DNA of 64,000 nucleotides. Origin: Burhinus oedicnemus. Its lineage: Eukaryota; Chordata; Aves; Charadriiformes; Burhinidae. Shown here in pieces: positions 1-12,700 of the stretch. The stretch is taken from contig VFFE01006595.1 of NCBI GenBank assembly GCA_008921705.1, positions 120,426 to 184,425 of the forward strand. Direction: 5' to 3'. Numbering within the stretch: the first letter of the stretch is position 1; every line of letters starts with the position of its first letter. Under the pieces are notes generated by a model. It had not been told where the DNA came from. It saw nothing but the letters and a program-made list of their open reading frames with translations, and ran no database searches. Both the position numbers and the translations under genes were made by a program.

Positions 1-5
1 ATTGC

Positions 6-14
<9 letters not shown>

Positions 15-38
<24 letters not shown>

Positions 39-46
39 GAGAGAGA
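15..46 (+). repeat. Poly-A tract followed by (GA)4
   Basis: Seven Ts are followed by 24 consecutive As (15-38) and then four GA units (39-46). This is a simple-sequence tract. It could be the poly-A tail of an old retroposed copy lying outside the window, but no such copy is visible. Confidence 0.9.
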
Positions 47-3000
47 TTCAGCCATTCAAAAGCAATAGAGATTTGCTAACCCCAACTAAGCCCCTCCAAC
101 AGATTAACTCCTATTTGTTTATTATGGAGTATTTACCACCTTGCAGTAAGGTGAAAAGCTGAAACATATTCCACTTGGGGAAGCTGCCAGCGGCTGTTTT
201 GCTGAGAAAGGCCGACACACATATTCCAGTCTTGCTGATGCCACGGGGGCCACCCCTTCCAATCTGTGCCCTTTTCTAGAAAACCAAAACCCTGAAACAC
301 CATCAGTCCTTTCTATTTGCAGCCACTGATTGCACACCGTCCTCACCCTGCCAGGCTCTGTGGTTTTCCCTGACATTACTGGATTTTCAGTGCCATTTTT
401 TCAGCAGGCATAGAGAGAAGCTAACACTCTTTGTCTTCTCCCCAGCGACCAGGTACAAGATCCGCTACGTTAACTGGGATTTTAACTGGCTGTGCCCAAC
501 ACCGCTGCTGCCCGCGAGCCGCAGAGAGGCAAGTTCATAAGCTTTGCTTGCCCACGCCAAAGGATAAAAGCTTTATAAAGGAGTGGTGCTGGGCGAGGTG
601 CAGAAGGCACCAGAGCACCGCGAGCCTGTGAGCCGGAGGGTGTCAGAGCAGTACATGATTACCAGGGTACGGCAAGCCGGTGATTTTTCAGTTTCTGTTT
701 AGGGGGAAAATGGGCTCCTACACAACATTTGTACACTCCAGTACCGGTGGCCTGGGGACCAGCCCATGGATACCCTGAATAGAAAACGGAAAACAAAGGG
801 CCATTCCCTTTTGAAACCTCATAAATGACAGCAAATCAAAATAAGAACATCCTTGTCTCCTCTCGCTACAGGCAGGCCTGAACAAAATTGCAGGATTCTC
901 TGTAATTAATTGCTACTGTATCCAAAACAGCAAATCAACCATTTTCATCTGTTACCTATGCATGTTTCTGTCAAGGGAAATGTAAATTTAGAGCTGGATG
1001 AGAATCACTTCCGAGGACTGGGCAGCAGTGCTGGAAATTATTTAGTCCTACACTCTACTTTTTAAAGGTACCTTTATTCAATTTCAACACTCGGCTACAA
1101 TTTTTCCACATAACATTGGATAAGTCATGCAAATTACCACCTTACTGATATGGCATTACTAGCAATCAGCTCATAAATCACAAAGGCTTGGCTTTTTCTT
1201 ACTAGCTCACTACTACAGTAAGGCTGTTCCAGAAGGAAAGTAGTGGACTAACCTATACAAAAAGCCTTTTTAGGGCTGACTTTAAGACCCAGCAAACAAA
1301 AGCAGAGACGACAGCAGCTAAAGGCAGACAGCAAACTTCCTGTGTATCTCTTTTGCTTCAGGCAGATTAGGGAATATACAATACATAATACAACCTTATA
1401 ACGGAGCCACTCCAAAATCTTGGCTACTAACACTACAAATGCTTCCCAAGCGCTGCCCTTTCACACCAACTCACGCTGCATTTCACAATCTAGCCAGGTA
1501 TGCCAAGTTAAAAAAAAGGGCGACCAAGAGTGACCTTTGAAAATAGCAAAATGTTAATTTCAGCTATTGTTTTCTGTATTCTGCAATAATTTACCCACCA
1601 CCTGACACAGCTTCCCTGAGATCTCCAGCCTACCTGTTTGTGACGGTGCATGCGTAATGCGAGCTCAGCTCCAGCGGCGCCCGCAGCACGTTGCGCCGTC
1701 GCCAGCGCTCCTCCTTGACCTGGTTCCCTATAACAGAGCTTGATGCTTTTGACGAGGTCTACCTTCACTAGCTATGCAAAGCAAAAACTGGTGAGCCGGG
1801 AATAAAAGTGCCAGGAACAAAAGCTGCTTGGTGAAGGGGAAGAAGAGAATGACTGAGAACCTACCCCGACGTCCCTTACATACACAGCTGCGAGTGTAGG
1901 TTGGCCACAGGAAGTCTTATGGCAGGGGGGCAGCGGTGAAATTAGTCCTGGTGCTGGCCTTGCTGGTAATGCTCAATAAGTTTTGTGCAAATACAGAAAG
2001 ATTTGGCCATGTCAGTATTTAATTTTGAGTTTTATTTCCCAATATGGTATACAATTTTGGTGTTGCCTCTTCTTTCTTAAACCTCCTATACGTCATGCTG
2101 GTTGGTTTACTTGCCTGTATATATGCACTTAGATGCAAAGAGGTACGTAATCAAAGTATTTGGGCTTTAAGAGCCAGGATTTGGGGCCGCTTATATACAT
2201 AATGTATATGTTACCTACAAAGCCATGACTAAAGCATTGTGGTAACCTTCAGAAGAGCCTCCAGGTGATGATGCATAATTAAGGGGCTTGCTAAGCCTAA
2301 AGCTACTGAGAAAAACAAATTAGAGTAAAACCAAAACAAAAACAAACCCCTGTTATACTTCAATCTAGTATTAGACACCTGTTGTGGGGGATTCATGAAA
2401 TGCCCTTAAAGCAAGTGATTCATAAGCCATAGGCAAGTGACAGACAGATAAGCAACAGAACAAAATAAGACGGTGTGAAGCCTGGCGGTGTGCTGGTGAG
2501 CCTCACATGAAGCCCTGCTACCCTGACACACCCTCCATGTTCCTTAAAAATGGCATGACTCAAAAACATCAAACCACAAAAACATGTTTCATAAGAAATA
2601 ACGTGTGATGGCAAGTTGCCTACAGCAACATTTAGTATTTTTTCTTCTGTCAGCAGGAAATGTGGAATTTGCTCCCTTGCCAGATGAACACTGTCCACAC
2701 TGAAAGCTGAGGGCACGCAGGGCTGCATAATAGGGAATAACACTTCTCGGCCGCTTTCATTAAAATTACTTGCTTTTCACAGTATTTAATATGATTCAGT
2801 TTGTACATCAGACTCCTCTTCAGAACTCACCTCCTGTAGTCAGCTGAGAAAAGTAATTATATCTAAACATTTAAAAAAGCTTCCTGGGAGCGTAACAGAT
2901 GATCAGTGATGTCTAAACCCCAGGAACACTTCTGTGCACGCGAGTCTTCCCATGTCAACTCAGATCTTTTAATTTTTCTGAGATGTTTTGGGATTTGAGC

Positions 3001-5106
3001 CTTTACTTAAGCCAACATTTTCCATTCTCAACCATTCAGAACAGTTTTTTTTAATTAAACCCAAGTGATGCCACAGTGGGAACCACTTGGAGGATGAGCT
3101 GCTACACAAGTCAGTCTGTCAAGACAAATCAGTTTGTTATATATCAGCTTAGAAAAATAAACTCTGTATTCATGGCAGAACCCATTTAAGTTAACAGCAG
3201 ATTATGGATACTTCCCTCAGCACAATGCACACCCTCAAGAGAAGCTCACTTTTTTCAGCAAAATCTGGTTTGTAATTGCTACACAGAAAAAAAAAAAAGT
3301 CAAAGAAAAACGTTCAACCTGCCCTTAGAAATGAACAAAAACCATATGCAAAGCCAAATGCTGCTGCACACGTGTACTCTGCTGAATACACTCTAACTGT
3401 ATTTGCACTACACACGCTGTCTTACATAAAGGCAGTAGAAGGAAATATTAACCGAATCACAATGAAGGTCCTTTCTGCGTGTCAAGAAAGGAAAGAAACG
3501 CAACAGATATAGAAGAAAGTATAAGTTGAATGAAACAAGCCACAGTTAGCCACTCAGCATTTTTTTTGTGAAAAGGCAGACCGTATTTGCAGCTACGGGT
3601 CTAATTGAAAGCCTCTAAAAGAAGTGTTCCTACTGACTCCAGTGGGATTTGGATTGCATCCAGCAGATCCTGAATGCCATCCATTATCACATGTGAATAT
3701 ATACCATCGTTAATACTCAAAATGTCACCTTTCAAAAACTTTATAAACAGACAAATATAGGAGAGTAAAAAAGGAGGAGATATGCAGGAGGAACTGCTGA
3801 AGGAAAAGTCAAGGTTAAAAAAAGGCAAACAACCAAATCATTAATGCTCTTAAGACTGATGGTGTAATTTGGTGATGAGGAACACGACTCAGAGGCAGAT
3901 GGAAGCCTGAGCGGTGGCTTCAGGTTCCCACACCCTCAGACACTAAAATTCAACCACCAGCTTCCTGGTTTGCACAGAAACCTATTCAAAAGTTTGGGTT
4001 CAGAGAAACAGGCAGGAAAATTGCCGCGTGTTGCCCATTTATCCAAACACATCCACATCGCTTTCCTTATCTTGTTTGTATGTGTTCTTCCAACTTGCTC
4101 TTTTGAGATCGCTGTGGTTCTGTATCCAGATGAAGTGTGGTAAGACAAGCTGCCACAACAGCCATACAAGCATTATCCCATTTCTAACTCTCAAAACTTG
4201 CTTGTGTTTAGTTCGATTAGGAACTGAAGATGGATTCTTGTTTTGTTTAAATTGTTTTTCCTTTTTCTTACTTGAAGTTTTCTCTTGACATTGTAAACAC
4301 TGTTTTAGGCAGGCAGGTAATTAAATGCTCACTAAAATGACTAATAAGCGTAGCACCAAAAATATGAGATTTTTATCCAGTGCCTTAAGGGCTAGGGTCT
4401 TCAGAGGGAAAAAAGTTGATTTGAACCAGAGAACTGACAGAAAACCAGGGCCTCTCTATTAGAGACTCAAATGAAGTCTAAGCTGCAATTGATGGACCAG
4501 AATTATACCATCTTCTGTGGTCACCAGCAGATGTTATTGCACAACTTCAAAGCTAAACACTAAGTACAGAAGAAAATAAATATTCTTCTGTACTAAGAAA
4601 GGGATTAGCGCATCACAGCAAAGCCTGCAAAATAAATAGCTAACTTCTAATTGTAGCTCTCGGCATTCTAATTACTTATTTGCCCACCACACGCACACAT
4701 GTACACCCACCCCCCTTTGCTGAAGACTGCGGGACAGGTCTGTGCTCACCGACTTGTTGCACATTAAGTCGTACAATCTCGTTACATGTGCACTGATTAC
4801 AGCTCACAGCAAGAGAACCGTGCTGTAGACGTGGTGTTTACAGAGCCAGCTCAGTGCTCATCACGGGCAGGCAGAAAGGGCAGACTCACAAGCTCTCATT
4901 ACTTAAAAATTTAAAAAGAATGCAGAGGTTTGCCCTACATGTATAAGATGAGACTTATTCTGTCAGACAGTTTTCAACATCATTTGCGAATAAATACTTT
5001 TATAAAACTGCAGAGACTGCATTTATGATCTGATATAAAAATCAACAGATGACTGTTAAGTTATTATAATGAAGAAAATGTTCGACGGGATTACATTCAT
5101 TACTGT

Positions 5107-5133
5107 AAGTGATTTACGTCCTATAAATCACTT
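5107..5133. repeat. Perfect 10-bp inverted repeat with 7-nt loop
   Basis: AAGTGATTTA at 5107-5116 is repeated as its exact reverse complement at 5124-5133, with CGTCCTA between. The flanks are AT-rich and show no nearby gene. One such structure in 64 kb is within what chance gives. Confidence 0.8.
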
Positions 5134-7453
5134 CTTTGGGGATTTACTTTAATTTTCCTTTGGCTGGCAGTGCTACTTATCCTGTTCCTGCTATTTTGGA
5201 GATGAAAGCTTGGAACATCTCACATATGTAGAATGCATAAATATTACGAGACAGGCTGAGAAAAGCTGTCCTGTTTGTCAAGTGCCTTTGGCTAAAGGAA
5301 ATTTTGAGCTTGTTGTACCATCTGTGTCCGTATCCACATACGCTCATCACCTTCAGCCCTGTTGGTGCAGTTCCAGCTCTGGAGCCAGGTGCCCCGGCTG
5401 GGTGCAGCTCAGCGGATCTCAGCAGAGCACGGTTGACTCCTAACAGGCGAGAATCTCCTGTCTTACACCAGGAGCCACTTCTGTAACTTTATTCATATGG
5501 CGCAACGCTGGCAGAAGGATCACAATGACCTGAAAATGATCTACTACTGTGTCAATGGAGGAGAGGAAATGCACTAGAAACGTGGCAGCCTGGAACTGAG
5601 CAAGGACACGTTTAGTGTGTCCCAAACCTCCTGCCTGCAGAGCCAGAGAGGGGGAATACAGGCTAGACTGGGCCTGAAGTCATGCAGAAGCACTACAATC
5701 AGAAACCACGGTCACGTTCGATCTACAGCCAAGCTAAATCAAAGTGAAGTCTGGATAGACAAAATTTGACATGGTGCAGAACGTGGAATCAAAATGAAGC
5801 AGAAATCAAGAATCAGCCCACCAGGGAAAAAGACCTGGGAACAGACAGTAAGTCCTAAAGGCTTCAAGCCCCTCTCTGTAATTAAGGCTTGTCTCCAGCT
5901 GAAGTCATCTTCAGTCTACAGAACGTAAAGGGGAGATATGAACAGTAAAAACTATTTAATGTGTGAAAGGTTGCAAGACTGAATCCTAATGCCTGAGCTC
6001 TTCCCCCAGTAACTCCCAGATAACCCTGCTGCACAGCAGCTCCGTGTCCTCCAGCCTCCTTATCGGGAATGCAAAAGGAAAGCCAGTTGGCTTTGAAGTT
6101 TGGATGATTACCGCAAGCTTTGTCTCGCCCTCATCCCTTTCACCGTGTCTCGGATTTCAGTATAAACCTCACGTAACCAGATGCAAAGGCAGAATTTTGA
6201 GTGGTATCTCTTCTGCCTCTGAAAGCCTCTCAGGGATGGAGGTACTGTTCCCAGAAGGTGCAGAGAATGATACGAAACACGGAGCATTAGACAGCTTGGA
6301 TACATAAAATGTGATATAACTGTGTATCAATATTATATGACAGAAAGGGTATTATCATACTTTGAAATGAAAGCCTTTAAAAGTAAAGACTGGAGGGGTA
6401 AAAAATGGTATCAAACTCCGAGGAAGCTTCACCTTGAAATTAGCCCTTTGGGAACCATAAGAATGAAACAGGATCAGCTGGAAGAACTGCACTATCTTGG
6501 CAAAGCAACCATGACCAAATCACTTTGGATGAGCAACGTAGGCTTGCAAACGCCTGCTGGGCCCCGTGTGCCATACTGGGTCTCTGATGGGAAGTTAAAA
6601 CAACTGAAAATGCTCTAGATAAAATCCCTGCCTACTCCCCAGAAAGACTGCATCCTACTGACTTCTCCACATCAGAAATCATACTATAGAAAAGATAAGC
6701 AGCATCTGGGAAAGATCTCTAGAACTTCATAGTTTCATTTTCTGTTTTTCTTTTTTTCCTAAGAGCAGCCGGAATACAGAATAACCCAGGAGTGCCAGAG
6801 AAGATGCTATATGCCTCCAAAAATACCCTCCCAGCTGGGCCTGGGCCAACAGGCACGCTTTCCAAGGGGACAGAAGCCATGTGTCCAGCTGTTGAACAAC
6901 CAGCCTTGCCATCCGGTGAGGCCTCTAAGCTTTCGGTGGCAACGGTGGGAGCTGCAGCTGCGGGCGGCCGAGCAGCTCCGGGAAGCCCAAGCATCTTGCG
7001 TGTCTGCAGGCAAACAGCTGCACTGTGGCAGCTCCTGGATAGTCATTCCCATCCCTCTCCTGGTCCCAGAGGGGGTTGGCGACTGCTCCCTCGCCTCCAT
7101 CTGGAGGAGCAGCTGGACATGACATGCCAAAGGAAAAAATTCCAGCAGGGCAAAAATAAAAAGCTCTCAACAAGAAAATTTTTATGCTAGGAAATGTTAC
7201 CAACCCAAATCCCATAGGGTCTCACTAACTAATAATTTAATTATTCAAATCCCTTTCCAAAGGCACAGTTTTTTTCCCCCTGAAGAATGGGATGGTGACT
7301 GGCAGCCCTGCAGGGAAAGGAATGTCTGTGTGGTTTTTACATTCCGCTCCCTCCCCTTTCCCCTCCCAATTAAAACAACCTCCCTTTGCTCTGTGAGTGC
7401 TGATTTTGCCCCTCAGACCACCTTTCATACAAGCTGTTCCCTCCATTTTAACC

Positions 7454-7640
7454 ACCCGCGTGTGGCAGGGGGACCCGCAGTGCTGTGCCGGGCCCCCGGG
7501 CTGGCTTTGCTCCCGCTGCCCATTTGGTCCCTGCGGTTTACAGCGCGGTGGGCAGTCGCCCTCCCAGCTGACGGCGTGGGGAACCCCAGCCCCAGGAGAC
7601 CTCAGCCCCGTCTGGCTGCAAGCCCAAGCAACGTGCCCCA
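7454..7640. promoter_or_regulatory. Small GC- and CpG-rich patch
   Basis: The three lines 7441-7620 are about 70% G+C, with about 13 CpG by hand count. This is borderline for an island and shorter than most. Overlapping open frames on both strands here, the longest being 183 codons at 7237-7788 on the minus strand, are a by-product of low stop-codon density and match nothing I know. A smaller CpG cluster lies at about 8240-8345. Confidence 0.25.
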
Positions 7641-9706
7641 ACTGCTCTTCCCGACCCATCCAGGCTGTGCCACCTACGGCTGACTGCAGCAATCCGTCCT
7701 GTGCAATGATACCTGAAAACACCCTCCACGATGGAAAGACATGGTCAGTCACCAAAAATAACCGGCTGTTTAGCCACAAGGCTGACAAGACCCGTTCTTG
7801 TTTCAGGCGGCTGCATTGCCCTCTTCTTTAAAACCTGGAGTCAACTCACTGAAGTCAAGGCTCCCTGGGGGAGGTTATCAGGCTTTTAAATATGCAGCTT
7901 GCTCTCTAATAAAATGAAGAAACACATCAGCCCTATATTTCTCCCGGAAATGTGCAATGTTATCTTTAGCAAAAACATATTATTTTCATTTCAGGAAAAA
8001 GCTCCAGGGAACAGTGCTTATAACCAAAAATTATGTTATTTCGCAAACGGCCAAGAACAGTTGCCTTCAGCAGGGCTGGTCTTGAAACCGGGATTTTTCC
8101 CCAAAATGACCCAGTATCTTTACAGGGTGATGGACAGGAGTGCCAGGAAAAGCCCTCTAAGGAGTGAACGTGGAAAAGGAACACTGGCCTAAATTACACA
8201 GACCCCAGCAAGGCTACAGCCTCTCCCAGGCAGTCCCCGCGGGAGCTGCCCGCAGCCCTGCGCCCTGCCATGGGTGCCGTGCGGTGAGCCAGCTCCCTCT
8301 GCCTGCAGCCCTGCCCCGGGGAGCCGCACGAGACCCCTGCGAAGACCCCAGTATTACTGAGGTAGCTCCGTGGTGCATCTGGTTCCCAGTGTAGCATGGG
8401 TTTTAATCACTGCAGAGATTGGAGAGCACGTTGCCAGGTCAAACTAACAGGACGTACTGCGTGAGAAACGGCTTTCCTCTGCTCTCTCTGACGTCACAGG
8501 GTACTCCAGCAAGAAAATTGGTTTTAAGTTGGAAGTTAATGTAGAAACGTGATGTTTAAAACCAGACAATTTAAAAATAGGACTTTAAGTAGAGCCTGAA
8601 CATGTTGAGACATTGTACCCCTCTGCATAGGGAGGACAGCAAAGAAAAAGGTCTTTGCAGCTCTTCCCATGGTGCACTGGCCCTTCCAGATGCAGGCTGC
8701 ATGGCGGGCAGGCATTTCCCTGGTCTCTCTAACACGTCTGTGCTCTTAACCCCACAGAACCAACTTGCAGTGAAAACAAGTTTAGCAAAGCACTCTGACT
8801 TGTATCAAAACTCTCCCAATATTTTACCTGTGTAAATGCTAGTCAATGACCAGATTCAATCCTATCTATACACAGCCTTTAGGACTACACTTTTCATTTC
8901 TCGTACTCCATCTTCTGCCTTCATACACTGTACTTGTTTTGAGACAGACCTTTCTCTTCTCCAAGTCTACCACTTCATGCCTCAATAACCAAGCACAGAG
9001 GAATTGCCTACAGTCGCCTGGTGGTGCCACCACAACCATGCAAGGTCCAACAGGGAGCAGCGTGAATGTGGTACCCACCTGGTGACCACGCTGTAGGCTA
9101 CTGTAGGAATCCCCTTCTCCTTTCCAATGGGAAAGTTGCCTCTGCAGTATAAATCTCCTTCCATCAAAGTGAGACACACCAGAACACAGTGCAAGCTCTT
9201 GCAAATTGTTGTTTTCTGGACATGTTGCTTTTATTTGTACAAACATGCCTGCTCCATCTGCTCAGCTTCAGGCACATTATTAATGCAGTGGCAACCTGAA
9301 AAGCATCCACTCCCTGCACAATGAGCAATGTGACTTCAATGACGAGGTTTCTGAAAGGAACTGGGGCCAGCAGGAAAAACGAGGAGTTCACCGTTGGCTA
9401 CGGTGCGAGCTAAAGAATAGCCTTGCAGGGGAGAAGATGCCAAGGATTCACCAAAGAGGGAGTGGAAATGGAGGCTTCCCATAGCATACGAGGCTTCGTA
9501 GAAGCAGCCATTAATACTGGTGGCGGTTTGCAAACTTCAGTCCTGAAAGTGTAAATGAAAGTAGGGCTACAAATAGAAAAGGTTACAGGTACAAATGCCT
9601 TGATAAACTTGGGATCCTGGAACTACTGTTAAGGGTGAAGTACGTTTCCCAAATCAAATACTTATATTCAAATTGTTCATAACCTGCCCATAAAAATTTA
9701 GGAGTG

Positions 9707-9720
9707 GAGAGAGAGAGAGA
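9707..9720 (+). repeat. (GA)7 dinucleotide repeat
   Basis: Seven uninterrupted GA units. A short microsatellite in non-coding DNA. Confidence 0.9.
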
Positions 9721-12700
9721 AAGGACCTCAGCATAGGCATGCACAAGCCCATTTTGGGCCCATCAAACTGCCTGGCAGCTGCCATGGTTGGCAAGCACTG
9801 TCTCGCTAACACCACGTCGAAATCAATGGCCACAATGGGAATAGTCTCGATTTCCTGCTGATCCTCTGAGAGGCCAGCCACTGAGGATGGGACCATGGGA
9901 GTACACAGAGAACATCCACCCTCTCTCCCTTCTGAGAAAATGGTATCTCTGTGAAAGGAGACTTCAGAGGACTTCTTCCATGGCAGCTTCCCACCACTCT
10001 GTGCTTCCCAGCAGCAACGGGCAGCATGCCAAAGGCAGAAGGCACATGCACAGCTTTTTCGCCAAGGGCAGCACAGGTTAATTCCCCTCTCTGAACAGCC
10101 ATGCAACAATAAAGGCTCTTCAGAGACTATGAGAGAGACAAAACAGAGAATATGCCTGAGGTATTTCTGGTTGACCAAGCCTTCCTGCCTTGCTTTATTT
10201 CTGCTTCATCATTCAAACTTCTCTGTTTTTGTAAAGTTGGAGCAAAATCAATGCAGCTGGTATTCAGCTGGGCAAGCCTAAAAATATGCCTTCTCCCCAT
10301 ATGCGTGGAGCAGAAATTTTTGCAGCTGTACGGAACTGCTTAGATCAGAGGGCCAAATCTTTGGTTTAGCTTTGCTGATGTCCAGTACCTTTGCCAGCCT
10401 ACGCCAGCTGGAGAATTGGTAGAAAACACATCAGACTGTTGAAATGCATGGTGCAAATGTTCAATAACATCCAATGAAATCAAAAGCAAATACACCAAAA
10501 CAAATCTAATAAAAATACTACATCTTGGTTGGTTTTTCCTTCCACGTGCATTAAAAGTAAACCAATAACTCCCTTAGATGACTCTTGCAGTGCATTTACA
10601 AAGAGGCTGCAATCAAGGACACTTGATTAAAAAGCCTGAATGTGCCCAAACACTTCCACTATATAGCAAGACGTGGTCTGGAAAGAGAACTGATCTCTTT
10701 TACTATATTGGCCTCATGATAAGATCACAACCTTCCTTATTGTCGAAGTTCAAGCCTATACAGGGTCATGCGATTAAAAACCCAGTCAAATTCCAGTATC
10801 AAAACAGGTACATCTGAACCAAATTACAGCCTCTTATAACTAAGATAGATAAGCACAAAAATAAAGCATTTCGAAAACAGATGCTATTAAAGTTTTATAT
10901 ATTCTTTCTACTCTCATTTTTATTGCGAAATACTCAGATTTGAAATTTTTTTATTTATTATTTTTTCTCCTGGATTCCAGATTGTGACATGGCAAATAAG
11001 CCCATAATAACAGGAAACATGCATTTTTTAGAAGCAGTAGATAAGGAAAGAGCTCAAAGTCCAAGTGATTGGACAGAATATAAGCACAGAAGTACAAAGC
11101 TTAAGCCTGGTTGTTGTGTCCAACAGTTCGAAGACCAAGATGGAAATAGATTATTGACAGCTGCCTCAGCCAGACATCACCAAAGAGAAATCAGATAAAG
11201 CAGAATTATATCATGTTCTTGGGTTGAAAGGAGGTAAGGGGAAGAGTGACAGACACTTAGAAAGCTTAGGAGAGAAGAGATAAAGAAGACTAGACCAGAA
11301 AGAAAACAAACTGGAGCGTAAGGAAAGCAGAAGTGCTGACAGCACTAATATAGAAGCAGATGACAGGGAAGACAAGGAAGACAGTTCGTGGTGAAAGGTA
11401 GGATTTATGTTATCACATTTCTGGCACGATTCCTGAACATTTCTGGGGGTAAAACCTCCAAAAAGAACTAAATTTAATGTACAGTATATTAAAAAATGTT
11501 TATGTGCCCACCTAGGTGCCCCCGCTGCTTACTTGAAAGTTTACATTTCCCAGCTCAGCTCTCCTATTTGTTTGTTTGACCCTAGCTGGGCTGTCATCAT
11601 GAATTAACAGGCTTGCTAGTTACAGCACAAGATGATGAACACGCTAAATCCCTTCAACCAGTGCAGAAGCTCTCATCTACTTGGAGAAACTGGTCCATTT
11701 CTTATGGGAGTCACTTGGCGCGAGATGCCAGCCCTTCTGTTCCCACAGCTCCTCTGACACTGAAATGCATGGCATATCTCTTCGCAGTTTTCAGAATGGT
11801 TTGTGCAAGAAATCTTAACAGCCCACTAAAACATGACCAGCTGCTGAGGTCCCAGTGGATTCACAGGAAATTTGGTCCCTCCCTTCTAACCGCCACTAAA
11901 GAAAAAAAAAAATTATGCTCCCCCCTCCCCAAGCATGAAGACTACATAGAGAGAAAGCCCTCACATCAGAGATGCATTGTTATGGTTTTCTGGGCTATTC
12001 CGATAGAACAGCGCTTCTTTGTTAAGGCAAATGTCAGAGGCAGCCACCGAACATTTCCCTCAGACCTGAGCTTTTCAACGTACAGCAGTCTCCAGTGAAC
12101 AGCCTTGCCCAATTCGTGTCACTGAAATGTGAGCTCTGGCGCACTTCAAATGCTACAAGCAGCTGCCAGCCAAGCTTCAAGCACTACACAAATGTTAGTT
12201 AAAAAAAGAAATAAATAATCATTTTGTTATCTACGGGTACCATTGAATCATCACTTCTGAAAACCTTCCCAGAAGCTCTGAGGATCCGATGGGCGAAACA
12301 GCTCACAGGGAAGAGCTTCGCAAGCTGGAGCTGGGGCACTGTCAGTCATTCAGCAGCTTTGGCTTCCACCATCCCAACTATTTTTCTGTAAATATTGAGT
12401 CAGTTGCTAAGGGATTTCACTGGACAACATGATATCACTCTGTTATTGCACCAGTGACTATATATCATCCCTTGAAAACAGAACAGCGTTGTTTAAACCC
12501 AAACTTAATTTCTTGTCAATACAGCTGTGGTGGGAAAGTCTCAAGAATCCATTTGGTGAGCCAGCTCCCTTCAGCTGCTGAGCCTGCTGATGGTGCCTTC
12601 TCCAACGTGAAATGCAATACCTCCCCTTTACAATGGGAAATCCGAGAACAGCTAGGACACAGCTTAGGATAAGGCATATCTTCAACAGCAAATACAATCT

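Noticed and set aside
7237..7788. 183-codon open frame, minus strand
   Set aside because: It overlaps a GC-rich, stop-poor patch with open frames on both strands. It has no domain, splice context or family motif, and its composition looks random.
9654..10178. 174-codon open frame, minus strand
   Set aside because: No recognisable motif and no supporting splice or promoter context. Another frame on the same strand is also open here.
11613..12098. 161-codon open frame, plus strand
   Set aside because: The composition is not protein-like, no motif is present and the frame contains an A-run. Probably chance.
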